From: Pseudomonadales bacterium
Lineage (GTDB): Bacteria; Pseudomonadota; Gammaproteobacteria; Pseudomonadales; Azotimanducaceae
NCBI GenBank assembly: GCA_029244465.1
Contig: JAQWQN010000168.1
Span: 1-16,390 of the forward strand
Direction of reading: 5' to 3'
Length of the DNA: 16,390 nucleotides
Position 1 is the first letter of the stretch; the number at the start of each line of letters is the position of its first letter. Below are positions 7,686 to 15,282 of the stretch, piece after piece. The position numbers and the translations under genes were made by a program. Under the pieces are notes generated by a model. It worked only from the letters and a program-made list of their open reading frames with translations. It ran no database searches and was not told the origin of the DNA.

Positions 7686-8636
7686 ATGCCAGAGACTATC
7701 CACCATCGCCTGATCGTACTTGGCTCAGGTCCTGCGGGCTATACGGCGGCGCTGTATGCCGCGCGCGCTAATTTACGACCTGCACTCGTTACCGGCATTG
7801 AAGTTGGTGGTCAGCTAACGACGACAACAGAAGTAGAAAACTGGCCAGGTGGACATGCCGAATTGCAAGGCCCAGAACTCATGCTGCAAATGGCTGAGCA
7901 CGTGAAACGATTCGATGCTTCGGTCGTTAGCGATCACATACACACGGCAAAGATTCCCGAGCAGACCCTGCATGGTCGATTCGAGCTACACGGAGATAAT
8001 GCCATCTACAGTTGCGATGCCTTGATCATCGCGACTGGCGCGTCTGCCAAGTACCTTGGCCTGCCGTCAGAAGAAAACTATAAAGGACGCGGTGTTAGCG
8101 CATGCGCGACCTGCGATGGATTCTTCTACCGGAACCAGGACGTCGCGGTCATTGGCGGCGGCAACACAGCTGTCGAAGAAGCCCTGTACCTCGCCAACAT
8201 CACAAAGAAAGTCTATTTAGTACACCGACGCGACGAACTGCGCGCGGAAAAGATCCTGCAGGATCGTCTGCTGGCGAAAGCAAATATTGAACCGCTTTGG
8301 AATCACCAGCTTTCCGAAGTGCTTGGAGACGATATGGGCGTGACGGGCATGAGCATTGCAGCGAACGATGGCAAGCAGAAACAAATTGATCTACAGGGCG
8401 TTTTTATCGCCATCGGGCATACGCCGAATACCGACATATTCGCTGGCCAACTTGATATGGAAGGCGGCTACATACGAATCCATAGCGGCACGGAAGGCAA
8501 CGCGACCGCCACAAGCGTGCCTGGGGTCTTCGCAGCCGGTGACGTCGCCGACCACGTTTATCGCCAGGCCATCACCAGTGCCGGCTTTGGCTGTATGGCC
8601 GCACTCGATGCCGAACGTTATCTGGACGCGCTATAG
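7686..8636 (+). CDS. trxB: Thioredoxin-disulfide reductase
   Basis: A 316-residue low-molecular-weight thioredoxin reductase, the NADPH-dependent flavoenzyme that keeps thioredoxin reduced in the cytoplasm. Length is standard. All parts are seen: FAD-binding LGSGPAGYTAALYAARA from residue 12, the substrate region GGQLTTTTEVENWPG, the redox-active Cys140-Ala-Thr-Cys143 followed by DGFFYRN, the NADPH-binding GGGNTAVEEALYL from 157, HRRDELRAEK at 180-189, and the C-terminal GVFAAGDVAD and QAITSAGFGCMAAL. The ATG at 7686 has GAGG 11 bases upstream, a little far, but homologous sequence begins right there. It appears to be a single-gene unit facing the fumarase unit. Nothing in the sequence is odd; it is a housekeeping gene and a good phylogenetic marker for this contig. 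Confidence 0.97.
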   Translation: MPETIHHRLIVLGSGPAGYTAALYAARANLRPALVTGIEVGGQLTTTTEVENWPGGHAELQGPELMLQMAEHVKRFDASVVSDHIHTAKIPEQTLHGRFELHGDNAIYSCDALIIATGASAKYLGLPSEENYKGRGVSACATCDGFFYRNQDVAVIGGGNTAVEEALYLANITKKVYLVHRRDELRAEKILQDRLLAKANIEPLWNHQLSEVLGDDMGVTGMSIAANDGKQKQIDLQGVFIAIGHTPNTDIFAGQLDMEGGYIRIHSGTEGNATATSVPGVFAAGDVADHVYRQAITSAGFGCMAALDAERYLDAL

Positions 8637-8689
8637 ACTGACTTTTGTTAGAGCCGCTGTCGCGACGCTAAGCAGTGGGCTTATAGCGC
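8628..8689. repeat. Inverted repeat spanning both stops of a convergent pair
   Basis: GCGCTATA (8628-8635, end of trxB) and TATAGCGC (8682-8689, end of the leftward small gene) are perfect inverted copies 46 bases apart. They could pair in either transcript. There is no T-run after either arm, so this is not a classic intrinsic terminator. A match this long could be chance. Confidence 0.25.
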
Positions 8690-9144
8690 AGCATGACACG
8701 GGACCCGTCTGCGAGACCGCGCTTAAAACGCGGCCCCCATGCGCCCCACTCGCCCGCGTACTTCTGCCCAAACTTGGTTAATAAACGAGCCTGCGCTGTC
8801 GTATTATCTTCGCGCGCAACGGTTGTCCGCAGCGAAGGTAACGACTTATAGCGTCCCCTCGAACGTTGCCATTGTCCTTCGTTTCCGACCCAAACGCGTG
8901 CTGTATCGAGCCCGCGCCCTAGTGCTTTCGCGCGCCACGCATCAACTGCAGTGACGACAACAAAATCCGCTTTATCCGCTACAAACCAGACCTCGGCTTG
9001 GCATCGACTGAGTTGACCGTTGCCCTTGAACGGCGACAAATAGATCAACGGCGACACCGTTCCAGCATGCCCGTTGATCGCGCACATCGGAGCAAAGGTC
9101 GCCCCAAAAGCCAACGACTGGATGACGGTTCTTCTCGTAGTCAC
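8668..9144 (-). CDS. Small Tat-exported protein of unknown function, split-barrel-like
   Basis: A 158-residue protein. The N-terminus MTTRRTVIQSLAFGATFAP has paired arginines followed by a hydrophobic stretch, and ends near INGHAG, so it looks like a twin-arginine (Tat) signal with probable cleavage around residue 28. The mature part has EVWFVADKADFVVVTAVD, then AWRAKALGRGLDTARVWVGN, a pattern like the pyridoxamine-phosphate-oxidase/flavin-reductase split barrel, then a basic, tryptophan-rich tail EWGAWGPRFKRGLADGSRV. Tat export fits a protein that folds around a cofactor in the cytoplasm. I cannot name a family. The start codon is GTG at 9144 with GAGG 7 bases upstream. It begins 9 bases after the fumarase stop, so it is the second gene of that unit, an unexpected partner. 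Confidence 0.8.
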   Translation of the reverse strand: MTTRRTVIQSLAFGATFAPMCAINGHAGTVSPLIYLSPFKGNGQLSRCQAEVWFVADKADFVVVTAVDAWRAKALGRGLDTARVWVGNEGQWQRSRGRYKSLPSLRTTVAREDNTTAQARLLTKFGQKYAGEWGAWGPRFKRGLADGSRVMLRYKPTA

Positions 9145-9153
9145 GGTTGCGCC

Positions 9154-10677
9154 TCAATCTATCTCAGCAACGGTAATCCTCTCCGCAATCTTCTGCGACC
9201 AGATCTTCGGTCCCTCGATATGGACCGACTCGCCACGCGCGTCAACCCCCACCGTCACCGGCATATCTTTCACTTCAAACTCATAGATTGCTTCCATTCC
9301 TAATTCAGGGAAGGCAAGTAGGGTCGACGATGTAATCGCCTTCGCCACCAGGTACGCTGCACCACCGACGGCGATCATGGATACGGCCTTGTTGTCTCTG
9401 ATTGCCGCGATCGCTTCCGGACCCCGCTCTGCCTTACCGATCATGCCAGCAAGGTTCGCTTTCTCGAGCATCGTCCGAGTGAACTTGTCCATTCGGGTTG
9501 CTGTCGTTGGCCCGGCCGGGCCCACAACTTCGTCCCGGACAGGATCGACAGGCCCTACGTAGTAGATAAACCGATTGGTAAAGTCGACCGGGAGTGGCTC
9601 CCCACGATCAATCAAGTCGACGAGCTTTTTGTGCGCTGCATCGCGCCCGGTCAACATTTTTCCTGAGAGCAACAGGGTCTCACCTGACGCCCACGTTTCG
9701 ATTTCGGCCTGCGTAATCGTATCCAGATTGACGCGCTTGACCTCGTCCCCAAGCTCAAACTCAATATCCGGCCATTCCGACATATCAGGGGGTGCAAACT
9801 CTGCCGGGCCACTACCGTCCAATTCAAAGTGCACGTGGCGCGTGGCCGAACAATTGGGGATAACGGCTACTGGCTTGTTGGCTGCATGCGTTGGATAGTC
9901 TTTGACCTTCACATCTAGAACCGTCGTTAAGCCACCCAGCCCTTGCGCACCGATACCAAGGGCATTGACCTTGTCAAACAGCTCCAGGCGCATTTCTTCC
10001 AAGTGATTATCAGCGCCACGTTCTTTGAGGTCATGCATATCAACCGGATCCATCATGCTTTCCTTTGCGAGCAGCATCGCCTTTTCGGGCGTGCCGCCAA
10101 TGCCAACACCCAAGATCCCAGGCGGACACCAACCTGCGCCCATCGATGGCACCACTGACAAGACCCAATCGACAACAGAGTCCGAAGGGTTCAGCATGGC
10201 GAATTTCGCTTTCGCCTCGCTACCGCCGCCTTTAGCGGCAACTTCAATCTCGACTTTGTCGCCGGCAACAATACGCGTGTGGATCACAGCGGGCGTATTG
10301 TCTTTGGTATTGGTCCGAGCACCGTCCGGATCATTGAGCACCGAGCCCCGAAGGACATTGTCCGGATGGGTGTACCCCTGTCGAACCCCCTCGTTAATCA
10401 TATCCTCGAGCGACAGTTCAGCATCCCACCGCACTGCCATGCCGACCGACACAAACACAATGACAATCCCCGTATCTTGGCAGATTGGGCGTTTGCCCAA
10501 CGCACACATTCTTGAATTGACCAAAACTTGCGTCAGTGCCGCCTTGGCAGATGGCGATTCTTCTGCCTCCCATGCACCACGCATTGCTCGAATGAAATCC
10601 ACTGGGTGATAGTAAGAAATAAACTGAAGCGCATCTGCCACGCTCCGGATCACATCATCTTGCTTGATGACAGACAT
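9154..10677 (-). CDS. fumA: Class I fumarate hydratase, single-chain, iron-sulfur type
   Basis: A 507-residue oxygen-sensitive 4Fe-4S fumarase that interconverts fumarate and malate in the TCA cycle. The N-terminal alpha domain and C-terminal beta domain are in one chain, as in E. coli FumA/FumB and pseudomonads, not split into two subunits. The cluster ligands are visible: Cys66 in RPICQDTG, Cys184 in GAGWCPPG and Cys276 in VIPNCSATRH. Other family signatures are DNTPAVIHTRIV, GAQGLGGLTTVLDVK, SGKMLTGRDAAHKK, YYVGPVDPV and VVGPAGPTTATRMDKF. The ATG at 10677 is chosen: the frame runs to a TTG at 10689, but family members begin MSVIKQDD. The ribosome binding site is weak (TGGA, about 8 bases away). 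The symbol follows E. coli usage; FumA and FumB cannot be told apart by sequence here. A near-palindrome lies 25-42 bases upstream. Confidence 0.96.
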   Translation of the reverse strand: MSVIKQDDVIRSVADALQFISYYHPVDFIRAMRGAWEAEESPSAKAALTQVLVNSRMCALGKRPICQDTGIVIVFVSVGMAVRWDAELSLEDMINEGVRQGYTHPDNVLRGSVLNDPDGARTNTKDNTPAVIHTRIVAGDKVEIEVAAKGGGSEAKAKFAMLNPSDSVVDWVLSVVPSMGAGWCPPGILGVGIGGTPEKAMLLAKESMMDPVDMHDLKERGADNHLEEMRLELFDKVNALGIGAQGLGGLTTVLDVKVKDYPTHAANKPVAVIPNCSATRHVHFELDGSGPAEFAPPDMSEWPDIEFELGDEVKRVNLDTITQAEIETWASGETLLLSGKMLTGRDAAHKKLVDLIDRGEPLPVDFTNRFIYYVGPVDPVRDEVVGPAGPTTATRMDKFTRTMLEKANLAGMIGKAERGPEAIAAIRDNKAVSMIAVGGAAYLVAKAITSSTLLAFPELGMEAIYEFEVKDMPVTVGVDARGESVHIEGPKIWSQKIAERITVAEID

Positions 10678-10697
10678 AGATTGTTCCAAAAAATAGA

Positions 10698-10727
10698 TTG
10701 CAAACTGAGGCCCCAGTTTACTCTAAT
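10698..10727 (+). promoter_or_regulatory. Candidate sigma70 promoter for dipeptidase/phosphoesterase pair
   Basis: TTGCAA (10698-10703, 4 of 6) and TCTAAT (10722-10727, 5 of 6) are 18 bases apart on the plus strand. Transcription would begin near 10734, leaving a leader of roughly 88 bases. The near-palindrome 10702-10719 fills the spacer, an ideal place for a repressor. Confidence 0.35.
10702..10719. promoter_or_regulatory. 18-bp near-perfect palindrome, candidate operator
   Basis: AAACTGAGGCCCCAGTTT pairs with itself at 8 of 9 positions per half, with a single mismatch next to the central GGCC. It lies in the 144-base divergent gap, 25 to 42 bases upstream of the fumarase ATG and between the proposed -35 and -10 of the dipeptidase promoter. 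It has the size and symmetry of a dimeric regulator site. Confidence 0.45.
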
Positions 10728-10821
10728 GACCAACGTTATGGAGAGCTATAGCGACAGCTTTGGCCATGTACACCAGGACCAGCCCAACGGTCGCACAAAT
10801 ATCACGAGGAGACCCACCGAT

Positions 10822-12093
10822 ATGTCAGCTGCGGAACACAAGTGCAGGCCTAACGCAAACAATTGCCGTCCGACCGTCGTCTGCGTGGCCCTCGTTCTGT
10901 GCATCAGTTGCCTGCTTGGCGGCTGTATGTGGCAGCCCACCAACGAGCAGGCTCAAGCGCTTGCGCAACGGCACCTGATTCTCGATACGCACGTGGATGT
11001 CCCCTACCGGATGTTAAAAGACCCAGCTGATGTCGGGCTCGCCACCGAGTCTGGAGAGTTCGACTATCCACGCGCGAAATCTGGGGGTTTGAATGCGCCC
11101 TTCTTGTCCATTTATACACCCGCCGATGTTGACGCTGCAGGCGAAGCCTACGAGTTTGCAAATGACGCAATCGATGGTGTCGAGGCTCTGATCTCGCGCC
11201 ACCCTGACAAATTTGCCCTTGCAACCTGCTCAGACGATCTCTTCCGTCAGCAACAGTCAGGATTGATCTCCTTGCCACTTGGCATGGAGAATGGTGGACC
11301 AATATCCTCTAATTTCAACTATTTAGAGCACTTTTATAAACGCGGAATTCGATACATCACGCTATCACACTCGAAAAGCAACCACATTTCTGACTCGAGT
11401 TATGACACCAACGAACGATGGCAAGGACTCTCTTCGTTTGGCAAAGCTCTGATTCCTGAAATGAATCGCCTCGGCGTCATGATTGATGTCTCGCATATCT
11501 CCGACCTGGCGTTCTGGCAGGTGATGGCGCTGTCACAGGTGCCAGCTCTCGCCTCTCATTCCTCACTTCGCCATTTTACGCCCGACTTTCAGCGCAACAT
11601 GAGTGACGACATGATCATCGCGCTCGCTAAAAACGGCGGGGTGATACAGATCAATTTTGGCTCATCATTCATTCACCAAGCGGCCCGTGATTGGACAACG
11701 ACCCGAATCACACGTGCGTTGGCACTGAAAAAAGAAAAAAGCCTTCCAGAAGGCCACCCAGAACTCATCGCCTTCATGGACAACTACAACGACAGACACC
11801 CCTACCCATTCGCCACCATAGACGACGTGCTTGACCACATTGACCGAGTAGTGGTGATTGCCGGAATTGATGCGGTCGGTATCGGCTCGGACTACGATGG
11901 TGTCGGTGATACGCTACCGATCGGACTCAAGGATGTATCAACTTACCCAAACTTGATCACCGGCCTGCTCGGTCGAGGTTACAACGAAGAAGACATAGCG
12001 AAAATTTTAGGGGGCAACACCATCAGGGTGTGGCGACAAGTGGAAGCCTACGCCAAGGCTCAAGGGACGAACACACGATGTACAGCAGAATGA
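10822..12093 (+). CDS. Membrane dipeptidase (peptidase M19) lipoprotein
   Basis: A 423-residue zinc dipeptidase of the renal dipeptidase family, which cleaves dipeptides and in some members D-amino-acid-containing ones or beta-lactams. It is a lipoprotein: after a long polar N-terminus the hydrophobic stretch VVCVALVLCISC leads to lipobox Leu-Gly-Gly-Cys35, so it should be tethered outside the inner membrane. The M19 metal ligands are all present: His57 and Asp59 (LDTHVDVPY), Glu156 (GMENGG), His225 (IDVSHIS) and His246 (ASHSSLR), with Arg258 (QRNMSDD) and Asp357 (GIGSDYDGVG) in the active site. The ATG at 10822 has GAGGAG 10 bases upstream. The frame is open far upstream, with in-frame ATGs at 10726 and 10738, but these would bury the signal peptide. 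The last 16 bases overlap the phosphoesterase gene, so the two form one unit. Confidence 0.93.
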   Translation: MSAAEHKCRPNANNCRPTVVCVALVLCISCLLGGCMWQPTNEQAQALAQRHLILDTHVDVPYRMLKDPADVGLATESGEFDYPRAKSGGLNAPFLSIYTPADVDAAGEAYEFANDAIDGVEALISRHPDKFALATCSDDLFRQQQSGLISLPLGMENGGPISSNFNYLEHFYKRGIRYITLSHSKSNHISDSSYDTNERWQGLSSFGKALIPEMNRLGVMIDVSHISDLAFWQVMALSQVPALASHSSLRHFTPDFQRNMSDDMIIALAKNGGVIQINFGSSFIHQAARDWTTTRITRALALKKEKSLPEGHPELIAFMDNYNDRHPYPFATIDDVLDHIDRVVVIAGIDAVGIGSDYDGVGDTLPIGLKDVSTYPNLITGLLGRGYNEEDIAKILGGNTIRVWRQVEAYAKAQGTNTRCTAE

Positions 12094-13280
12094 TCCTCAG
12101 ACTTTCGCACAGGCTTCATCTGTGTGCCTTGCTACTCTTATTTTCAGCGTCATCCGTCGAGGCACGCAACGATCAGGCGCCGCAGACTGAAAGTGACGAA
12201 TTTCATTTCATCGTACTGGGCGATGCGCAATTTGATGACACCACGGGGTTCAATCGCATGATTGATCAAGTCAGGCGACTCTATCCTGCCTTCGTTATCC
12301 AAGTTGGCGACCTCATCGATGGGTATGACAGTGACCTCGGCCTGATTCAAGCAGAGTGGCGGCGCTTTCAACAGCAAATTTCCCCGATTGCAGATATCCC
12401 GTACTACGCGATTGCCGGCAACCATGATGTGTACGGTGGCAACAAACAGCCAGACGCTGGCTTGGAACGCATCTTTGAGGACACCTGGGGACCGCTTTAT
12501 TTCAGTTTCACGTACAAGAATGCATTGTTTATCGGCCTTAACAGCGATAGCAAAGAAGCCCCAGCAAGCGTTAGCGACGAACAGCTGCAGTGGATGAGCG
12601 CCATCTTGGCCAAATCAGATGCGCAGCATAAGTTCGTATTTATGCATCGTCCGCCAATGCAAATGAAAAACGCCGCCGTGTTGCATCAGTTATTTATCCA
12701 GGGCGGTGTGCAGCAAGTGATCTACGGCCACCACCACCACTTACATCATTTCGAACGTGACGGCGTGCACTACACCATGACAAACGCCGGCGGCCGCATG
12801 GCTCACAAAGTCAAAGCAGTTGGCGGCTTCGCCCACTTTTTGCACATCGCGGTTCGCGGCAACACGAGTTCTGTGGCGGTCATCGAAGCAGATTCAGTGC
12901 ACGCGCAAGACATGGTGGATCCCAGCGACAACTATGATCTGTTTAACCTTGGCAGATCCCTGGTCCGTCGCGAGGCAACACTCATGCCTCAGGAGAGCCC
13001 TGGCCGCTATACCTTTTCTCTCGATCTAAACAACACGACGCAACGTGAGGTGACCGCGCTCATCGACTGCAACTCTCCAGACCAACGATGGCATCTCAGC
13101 CCAAAGCAGATCCAGCCCGTGTCGATCAGTCCAGACAATAAACAAACAATTGCGATCGCCGCAACATACGAGCCAGCACGAGTACCGGAAGGCACACCAA
13201 CGTGTACTGTTAGGGTCCCGTTCCAAACACAAAGCGGCCAATGGCTTGAATTCACTGAGCAGGTGCGTACTCGACGTTAG
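12078..13280 (+). CDS. Secreted calcineurin-like metallophosphoesterase
   Basis: A 400-residue metallophosphoesterase with an N-terminal export signal: MYSRMILRLSHRLHL is basic, followed by CALLLLFSASS and probable cleavage after VEA at residue 29. The two-metal motif blocks occur in order: Asp49-Ala-Gln51 (VLGDAQ), Gly-Asp78 (IQVGDLID), Gly-Asn115-His116-Asp (AIAGNHD), His190 (FVFMHRPP) and Gly-His218-His-His220 (IYGHHHH). The first motif has Gln where many family members have His; some branches naturally carry this. After about residue 270 there is a separate C-terminal region of beta character (about 130 residues) with no recognised family. ATG 12078 (AAGGGA 10 bases upstream) overlaps the dipeptidase by 16 bases; the ATG at 12090, in an ATGA overlap, is an alternative that would remove 4 residues. 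The substrate is unknown: periplasmic nucleotides or other phosphate esters are possible. Confidence 0.92.
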   Translation: MYSRMILRLSHRLHLCALLLLFSASSVEARNDQAPQTESDEFHFIVLGDAQFDDTTGFNRMIDQVRRLYPAFVIQVGDLIDGYDSDLGLIQAEWRRFQQQISPIADIPYYAIAGNHDVYGGNKQPDAGLERIFEDTWGPLYFSFTYKNALFIGLNSDSKEAPASVSDEQLQWMSAILAKSDAQHKFVFMHRPPMQMKNAAVLHQLFIQGGVQQVIYGHHHHLHHFERDGVHYTMTNAGGRMAHKVKAVGGFAHFLHIAVRGNTSSVAVIEADSVHAQDMVDPSDNYDLFNLGRSLVRREATLMPQESPGRYTFSLDLNNTTQREVTALIDCNSPDQRWHLSPKQIQPVSISPDNKQTIAIAATYEPARVPEGTPTCTVRVPFQTQSGQWLEFTEQVRTRR

Positions 13281-14158
13281 TCGGTGCTAAATACGGGCAT
13301 GACTTCCTCGATATAGCGTTGCAGGTTGTCCCAATCAACCGGAGGGCGGAACGCAATATTGATGCCCTGGATACCGGCATCTTTGTACCTACCAATCAGA
13401 TCGATTGTTTCCTGCACACCGCCCGTAATTGCGCCTCTCGGATCGATGTCCGGTGTGCGATCAGAATTCATATAGAACCCCAAATTGACACTCGTATCGA
13501 TCTTGGCAAAGTCCCGCCCGTGCTTCTCGCAGGCTTTTTCCAAGCGTTCGAGTCGATCGGCCGCAATTTCCGGGGGCACATATGGCATGTTGAAGCCATC
13601 GGCAAATCGCGCAGCGATATCGACCGTGCGAACCTTGCCACGCCCACCAATCCAAAGCCGCAAGCCGAGCGGCTGCGGGCTAGAAACCGCACCGTGCATT
13701 TCGTAGTACTCACCCTTGAAATCAACCTCTTGTCCATCCCAAAGGCCACGCACGATGGTGAGTGCTTCCTCGAGTTGATCTAACCGTTTGCCGAGTGGCG
13801 GAAAACCATAGCCGAACTCGCGGAATTCTTCTTCAAACCAGCCTGCGCCAATGCCCACATCCGCTCGCCCACCAGACAAGTGATCGATCGTCACACCTGC
13901 TTTCGCCAACACACCAGGGTTTCTAAACAACGCACAAAAGACGAGACAGCCAACACGAACGTTTTCTGTCGAAGCTGCTAACCCAGCCATTGCAGCCACA
14001 CCTTCGAAACACGGATTTCCCCGATCAGCCAAAGGGTTTGCATAGAAATGATCCCATACAGATATCCAATGAAAGCCGTTGGTGTCTCCCGTCTGCCACA
14101 GACGTTTCAACTCATCCATCGTCAGGTCCTGAGGACCCGCGTGCATACCTAGTTTCAT
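13277..14158 (-). CDS. Luciferase-like oxidoreductase, F420-dependent-like subgroup
   Basis: A 293-residue single-domain luciferase-like protein. Seen: MKLGMHAGPQDLTMDELKRL at the N-terminus, GFHWISVWDHFYANPL, TENVRVGCLVFCALFRNPG, the signature LSGGRADVGIGAGWFEEEFR followed by EFGYGFPPLGKRLDQLEEAL, and LWIGGRG. This motif set is the style of proteins annotated as F420-dependent (TIGR03560-like) oxidoreductases in actinobacteria, but many bacteria without F420 carry such proteins and use FMN. The ATG at 14158 has AAGGAG 6 bases upstream and starts exactly at the family's first strand. The open frame continues to 14332 across a 12-bp tandem repeat, and would then overlap nothing useful and add low-complexity residues. 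It diverges from the hydrolase-RraA pair and its stop interlocks with the phosphoesterase stop. Substrate unknown. Confidence 0.9.
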   Translation of the reverse strand: MKLGMHAGPQDLTMDELKRLWQTGDTNGFHWISVWDHFYANPLADRGNPCFEGVAAMAGLAASTENVRVGCLVFCALFRNPGVLAKAGVTIDHLSGGRADVGIGAGWFEEEFREFGYGFPPLGKRLDQLEEALTIVRGLWDGQEVDFKGEYYEMHGAVSSPQPLGLRLWIGGRGKVRTVDIAARFADGFNMPYVPPEIAADRLERLEKACEKHGRDFAKIDTSVNLGFYMNSDRTPDIDPRGAITGGVQETIDLIGRYKDAGIQGINIAFRPPVDWDNLQRYIEEVMPVFSTD

Positions 14159-14170
14159 ATTCCGCTCCTT

Positions 14171-14218
14171 GTACCCATCTTTTAACCCGCCGTTTAACCC
14201 GTCTTTTAGCCCGTCTAA
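14171..14218. repeat. Four-copy 12-bp tandem repeat in the gene leader
   Basis: Four imperfect 12-bp units lie head to tail at 14171-14182, 14183-14194, 14195-14206 and 14207-14218. On the leftward strand the consensus is AAAGACGGGTTA. The array ends about 12 bases before the ATG of the leftward luciferase-like gene and just upstream of its ribosome binding site. Being a multiple of three, it stays in frame with the gene and would encode LDGLKDGLNGGLKDG if read from further upstream. Confidence 0.85.
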
Positions 14219-14334
14219 TAATCGGACCTCTTTATCCCGCCCAGTGATCGTCACACGAAGAAAGTTAGCACGTAGTCGATTCGATCTTAGGCAAAAAATG
14301 GTAACGTGCGCGGTTTGATTTGAACACACCACAT

Positions 14335-15282
14335 ATGTCAGACCTGCCCTTTTGGTTCGAGCACGCCCTATCCACCCCCTCCCAGCGCGGCGAGGTTACG
14401 GTCAGCGGCGCGAATATTGTGTACGAGACCTGGGGAGAAGTCGGCAAACCCGGCATCGTCTTCATACACGGTAGCAATGCTCATCTTGAGTGGTGGCGTT
14501 TCACAGCCCCCTTCTTGGCCGATGAATTTCGCTGTGTTGCCATCGACCTATCGGGCAACGGTGACAGCGATTGGCGAGAGCGGTATTCCGGAGAACTATT
14601 TGCGCAGGAAGTTTGGGCGGTGTGTGCTGCGGCGCAGCTTGGTCCCCGACCTTATGTCGTTGGACATAGCTTTGGCGGTTGGGTCGCCTTAGAGGTTGGC
14701 CATCACTTTCACCAGCAGCTGGGCGGAATCTTGTTTATGGATTTCACCACCGGACCGCCGGAAGAATACATCGAGTGGGGTATGCGCATTGAACGTGAAG
14801 GTGTCGAACCAGGGCGCAAGCTCAGGATTTACGAGGACAAACGCACTGCACTGGGTCGCTTTCGTTTTATCCCAGAGCAACCGGGCGTGCACCCTGCGGT
14901 ACTGCGACAAATGGCCGAATACGGACTCAAGGCAGTCAAGGGTGGTTGGACCTGGAAGTTTGACCCGGCGCTTTTCGACCACCTGGCAATGGGCAAAGAT
15001 CAACGCGACAAATACGCCCGACTGACCTGCAAAACGGGCCTCATGCTCGGCGAGAAAAGCGAGGATGAAGGAGCGTACTTCGCGGCACATATGCGTGAGA
15101 TAACAGGCGGCTATTTACCAACCATCACGGTTCCTGGTACCTATCATCACCTGATGTTTGATCAGCCAGTCGCCGTTGCCATGGCAACCAAGTTGCTTCT
15201 TCTGTCTTGGTTAGGAGAAGATCACCAAACCGAGATGCGTATATCTCTAGACGAGACCTTGTCCAAAGCGGGAGAGACTTAA
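14335..15282 (+). CDS. Alpha/beta hydrolase
   Basis: A 315-residue soluble alpha/beta-hydrolase-fold enzyme with no export signal. Seen: the oxyanion HG at 45-46 (VFIHGSNAHLEWWRF), the strand FRCVAIDLSGNGDSDW, the nucleophile elbow GHSFGG with Ser112, and the late His271 in YHHLMFDQP. The acid is probably Asp244 or Glu240 in LGEKSEDEGAY. The pattern fits esterases, epoxide or C-C hydrolases; the substrate cannot be named. The ATG at 14335 is preferred over a TTG at 14320, but there is no good ribosome binding site ahead of it, so it may be poorly translated or begin from a leaderless transcript. Its TAA shares one base with the ATG of the RraA-family gene (TAATG), so the two are translationally coupled. 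It diverges from a luciferase-like oxidoreductase, consistent with a shared oxidative catabolic role (inference). Confidence 0.9.
   Translation: MSDLPFWFEHALSTPSQRGEVTVSGANIVYETWGEVGKPGIVFIHGSNAHLEWWRFTAPFLADEFRCVAIDLSGNGDSDWRERYSGELFAQEVWAVCAAAQLGPRPYVVGHSFGGWVALEVGHHFHQQLGGILFMDFTTGPPEEYIEWGMRIEREGVEPGRKLRIYEDKRTALGRFRFIPEQPGVHPAVLRQMAEYGLKAVKGGWTWKFDPALFDHLAMGKDQRDKYARLTCKTGLMLGEKSEDEGAYFAAHMREITGGYLPTITVPGTYHHLMFDQPVAVAMATKLLLLSWLGEDHQTEMRISLDETLSKAGET

Noticed and set aside
8659..8666. GTCGCGAC palindrome between trxB and the small gene, as terminator
   Set aside because: Eight-base palindrome without a T-run; too short for a terminator and expected by chance.
10025..10609. A 194-codon open frame on the plus strand opposite the fumarase gene
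   Set aside because: It lies wholly antisense to a clear fumarase, with no recognisable protein or ribosome binding site; it reflects the codon bias of the real gene.
10726..10822. In-frame ATGs at 10726 and 10738 as dipeptidase starts
   Set aside because: They would place 28-32 polar residues ahead of the lipoprotein signal, and the GAGGAG site points to 10822.
13272..13283. CGAC-GTTA-GTCG hairpin at the phosphoesterase/luciferase-like junction, as terminator
   Set aside because: Only a 4-bp stem and no T-run; too weak.
14159..14332. N-terminal extension of the second luciferase-like gene across the 12-bp repeat
   Set aside because: AAGGAG is perfectly spaced before ATG 14158 and the family begins there; the extension has no start with a ribosome binding site.
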